Positions 9,627 through 11,333 of a stretch of 11,333 nucleotides of DNA are shown one piece after another. The stretch comes from CAZXFG01 sp964640515. Lineage in GTDB: Bacteria; Patescibacteriota; Patescibacteriia; Magasanikbacterales; GWA2-37-8. Under the pieces are notes generated by a model that saw only the letters and a list, made by a program, of their open reading frames with translations, had not been told where the DNA came from and made no database searches. Numbering within the stretch: the first letter of the stretch is position 1; the number at the start of each line of letters is the position of its first letter. Made by a program: the position numbers and the translations under genes. The stretch is from positions 1 through 11,333 of the forward strand of contig CAZXFG010000027.1 in assembly GCA_964640515.1 (NCBI GenBank), in the 5' to 3' direction.

Positions 9627-11333
9627 CTATTTTCTAAACCCAGTACCCACCGGAATCAAGCGGCCGATAATCACATTTTCTTTCAGACCTTCCAAATAAT
9701 CCATCTTGCCGGTAATGGCGGTGTTAATCAACACGCGAGCGGTTTCCTGGAACGAAGCCGAGGACAAGAAACTTTGAGTGGACAAGGATACTTTACTGAT
9801 ACCCAAAAGCAACTCATGAGCCGCAGCCGGTTTACTGCCGTCTTTCTTGGTTTGGCGATTGGCATATTCAAACTGCGCTTTTTCCACTATTTCACCCGGA
9901 AGCAAATCCGTATCTCCGGCATCTTCCACATACACGCGACTAAACATCTGGCGGATAATTAATTCCATGTGCTTGTCATTCACTTTCTGACCTTGGGAAG
10001 AATAGATATTCTGCACTTCTTCCAGCACATATCTCTGAACCGCGGCCCGGCCCTTGAGATCAAACAACTCATGCAAATTTACACTGCCGTTGGTCATTTT
10101 GTCTCCCTTCTCCACCATTCCTCCGTCTTTTACATCCAGCTTATAACCCAACGGTACAATGTATTCACGCACTTTCGGACCTTCATAGGTCAAAATAATA
10201 GAATTTTTGCTTACTTTGACCGAACCTTGATATTTCGCCTTTACTTCCTCACCGTCCGAGCCACGCACTAAAAGCACATCATCTTTCCCCACCAATTCTC
10301 CATCTTTCACCTGCAACTCATCTTCGGTCTTGTAAGCAATCTTCATTTCATCCATGCCTTCAAAATGAATTTTGATAATTTTCTGTCCGCGGCGACCTTC
10401 AAAAATCTTTTTACCGGACGGAGATGTGATAATCTTGCCATCCGCGTCCTCTATTTCCACCTTTCCGGCCACATCAGCCAACAAAGCCTGATGCTTGGGA
10501 GCGCGGCATTCAAATAATTCTTCCACCCGAGGCAGACCTTGAGTAATATCACCGCCGGCCACACCGCCCATATGGAAGGTGCGCAAAGTCAGCTGGGTGC
10601 CGGGCTCGCCGATGGATTGGGCGGCAATCACGCCAACTGCCGCTCCCATCTGCGCCGGTTTATTATACGCCAGATCAAAACCATAACATTTCACGCAAAC
10701 ACCCTTGGGCAATCGGCATTGCAAAACACTGCGCACATGGACTGATTTTACTTTGCGTTCTTCAATGGTTTGAGCGACTCTTTCGTTTATAACCTCGCCC
10801 TTTCCCACAATAATCCCGCCGTTTTCGTCTTTAACCGCTTCCAAGGTATAACGGCCCCAGATGCGGTCCGCCAATCTTTCGCCCATTTCCTGCGATTGGG
10901 CCAAAGAAAACACTTCGCCTTCAGTATCACCGCAATCTTCATCCAAAACCACCACATCTTGCGCCACATCCACCAAACGACGGGTCAAATAACCGGCGCT
11001 GGCCGTACGCAAAGCCGTGTCAGACAAACCTTTTCTAGTACCGTGGGAAGAAATAAAGTATTCCAGAGAATTAAATCCTTCCTTAAAATTTCCTTTTACC
11101 GGCAATTCAATAATATCGCCGGAAGGAGAAGCCACCAAACCTTTCATGCCGATAACCTGGCCCAATTGACCCCAAGAACCGCGGGCGCCGGAATCAATCA
11201 TGGCATACACCGGGCCATCGATATTTAATGTGCTCTGATTCTCCGCCACAATCTGTTCTTTAGCGTCGGTCCAAATCTGCAAAATCTTGCCGTGGCGTTC
11301 GGCATTGGTTAACAAACCATCGCGATATTGATT
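9627..11333 (-). CDS. rpoC: DNA-directed RNA polymerase beta' subunit, C-terminal part (5' end outside the window)
   Basis: The open frame runs from the window edge (NQYRDGLLTNAERHG...) to a stop at 9627, 568 residues of the C-terminal part of beta'. The trigger loop/helices KGNFKEGFNSLEYFISSHGTRKG, followed by SDTALRTASAGYLTRRLVDVAQD, are intact and lack the large insertion found there in E. coli. The second zinc site is present: Cys134 of the fragment (CGDTEG) plus Cys206, Cys213 and Cys216 (QCRLPKGVCVKC). VGVIAAQSIGEPGTQLTLRTFHMGG is the universally conserved C-terminal signature. The tail ends ENVIIGRLIPVGTGF-RK. The TTG near 11315 is not a start; translation continues upstream, off the window. 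Confidence 0.98.
   Translation of the reverse strand, partial: NQYRDGLLTNAERHGKILQIWTDAKEQIVAENQSTLNIDGPVYAMIDSGARGSWGQLGQVIGMKGLVASPSGDIIELPVKGNFKEGFNSLEYFISSHGTRKGLSDTALRTASAGYLTRRLVDVAQDVVVLDEDCGDTEGEVFSLAQSQEMGERLADRIWGRYTLEAVKDENGGIIVGKGEVINERVAQTIEERKVKSVHVRSVLQCRLPKGVCVKCYGFDLAYNKPAQMGAAVGVIAAQSIGEPGTQLTLRTFHMGGVAGGDITQGLPRVEELFECRAPKHQALLADVAGKVEIEDADGKIITSPSGKKIFEGRRGQKIIKIHFEGMDEMKIAYKTEDELQVKDGELVGKDDVLLVRGSDGEEVKAKYQGSVKVSKNSIILTYEGPKVREYIVPLGYKLDVKDGGMVEKGDKMTNGSVNLHELFDLKGRAAVQRYVLEEVQNIYSSQGQKVNDKHMELIIRQMFSRVYVEDAGDTDLLPGEIVEKAQFEYANRQTKKDGSKPAAAHELLLGISKVSLSTQSFLSSASFQETARVLINTAITGKMDYLEGLKENVIIGRLIPVGTGFRK

Noticed and set aside
10770..11228. Plus-strand frame of 152 codons inside rpoC
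   Set aside because: Antisense shadow of a highly conserved rpoC region; long opposite frames are common there.

Overview
The window looks like a piece of a Candidate Phyla Radiation (Patescibacteria, Parcubacteria-like) chromosome. This is inferred from gene style only: moderately AT-rich housekeeping genes, mostly without Shine-Dalgarno sequences; a eukaryote-type isoleucyl-tRNA synthetase; compact divergent enzymes; small orphan genes; and many short palindromes between genes. No taxonomic search was possible.

Layout. 1-1069 (-) is the N-terminal part of ileS. 1190-1450 (-) is a GC-rich orphan gene with its own promoter, perfect ribosome binding site and terminator. 1551-2000 (-) encodes a two-CBS-domain protein whose leader contains a perfect 12-bp hairpin. 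A divergent promoter then starts a plus-strand run 2193-5957: rpiB, rpe, a TrxB-like flavoprotein, a GIY-YIG gene bounded by inverted repeats (probably inserted), a three-helix membrane protein and a PfkB sugar/nucleoside kinase. RpiB and Rpe interconvert ribulose-5-P, ribose-5-P and xylulose-5-P, so the run looks like a small pentose-phosphate and redox operon. A large bidirectional palindrome (5956-6072) separates it from an unrecognised 242-aa protein (6087-6815, -). A second complex palindrome (6828-6988) follows, then the operon ruvC-trmH-like (7966 to 6983, -).

The most unusual part is 7952-8230 on the plus strand. A consensus promoter drives a short RNA of about 75 nt that ends in a strong intrinsic terminator. 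Directly downstream, an extended -10 promoter drives a type II tRNA with tRNA-Sec-like architecture (8-bp acceptor stem, 6-bp D stem with loop CGGT, long variable arm, G73) but a GAC (valine) anticodon. The 5' end of the small RNA is complementary over 16 contiguous pairs to the anticodon arm of this tRNA. I regard this as a candidate two-RNA system: an unusual 'allo-tRNA' plus a dedicated antisense RNA.

The remainder holds yebC (8233-8967, -), a divergent second orphan gene (9079-9408, +) that shares a -35 region with yebC, a nested palindrome, a terminator, another dispersed repeat, and the C-terminal part of rpoC (9627-11333, -). At least four copies of a short palindromic repeat family (core TGTCATTCC...GGAATCTCTGTCC) are scattered in the window: two flank the GIY-YIG gene and two lie near the rpoC 3' end.
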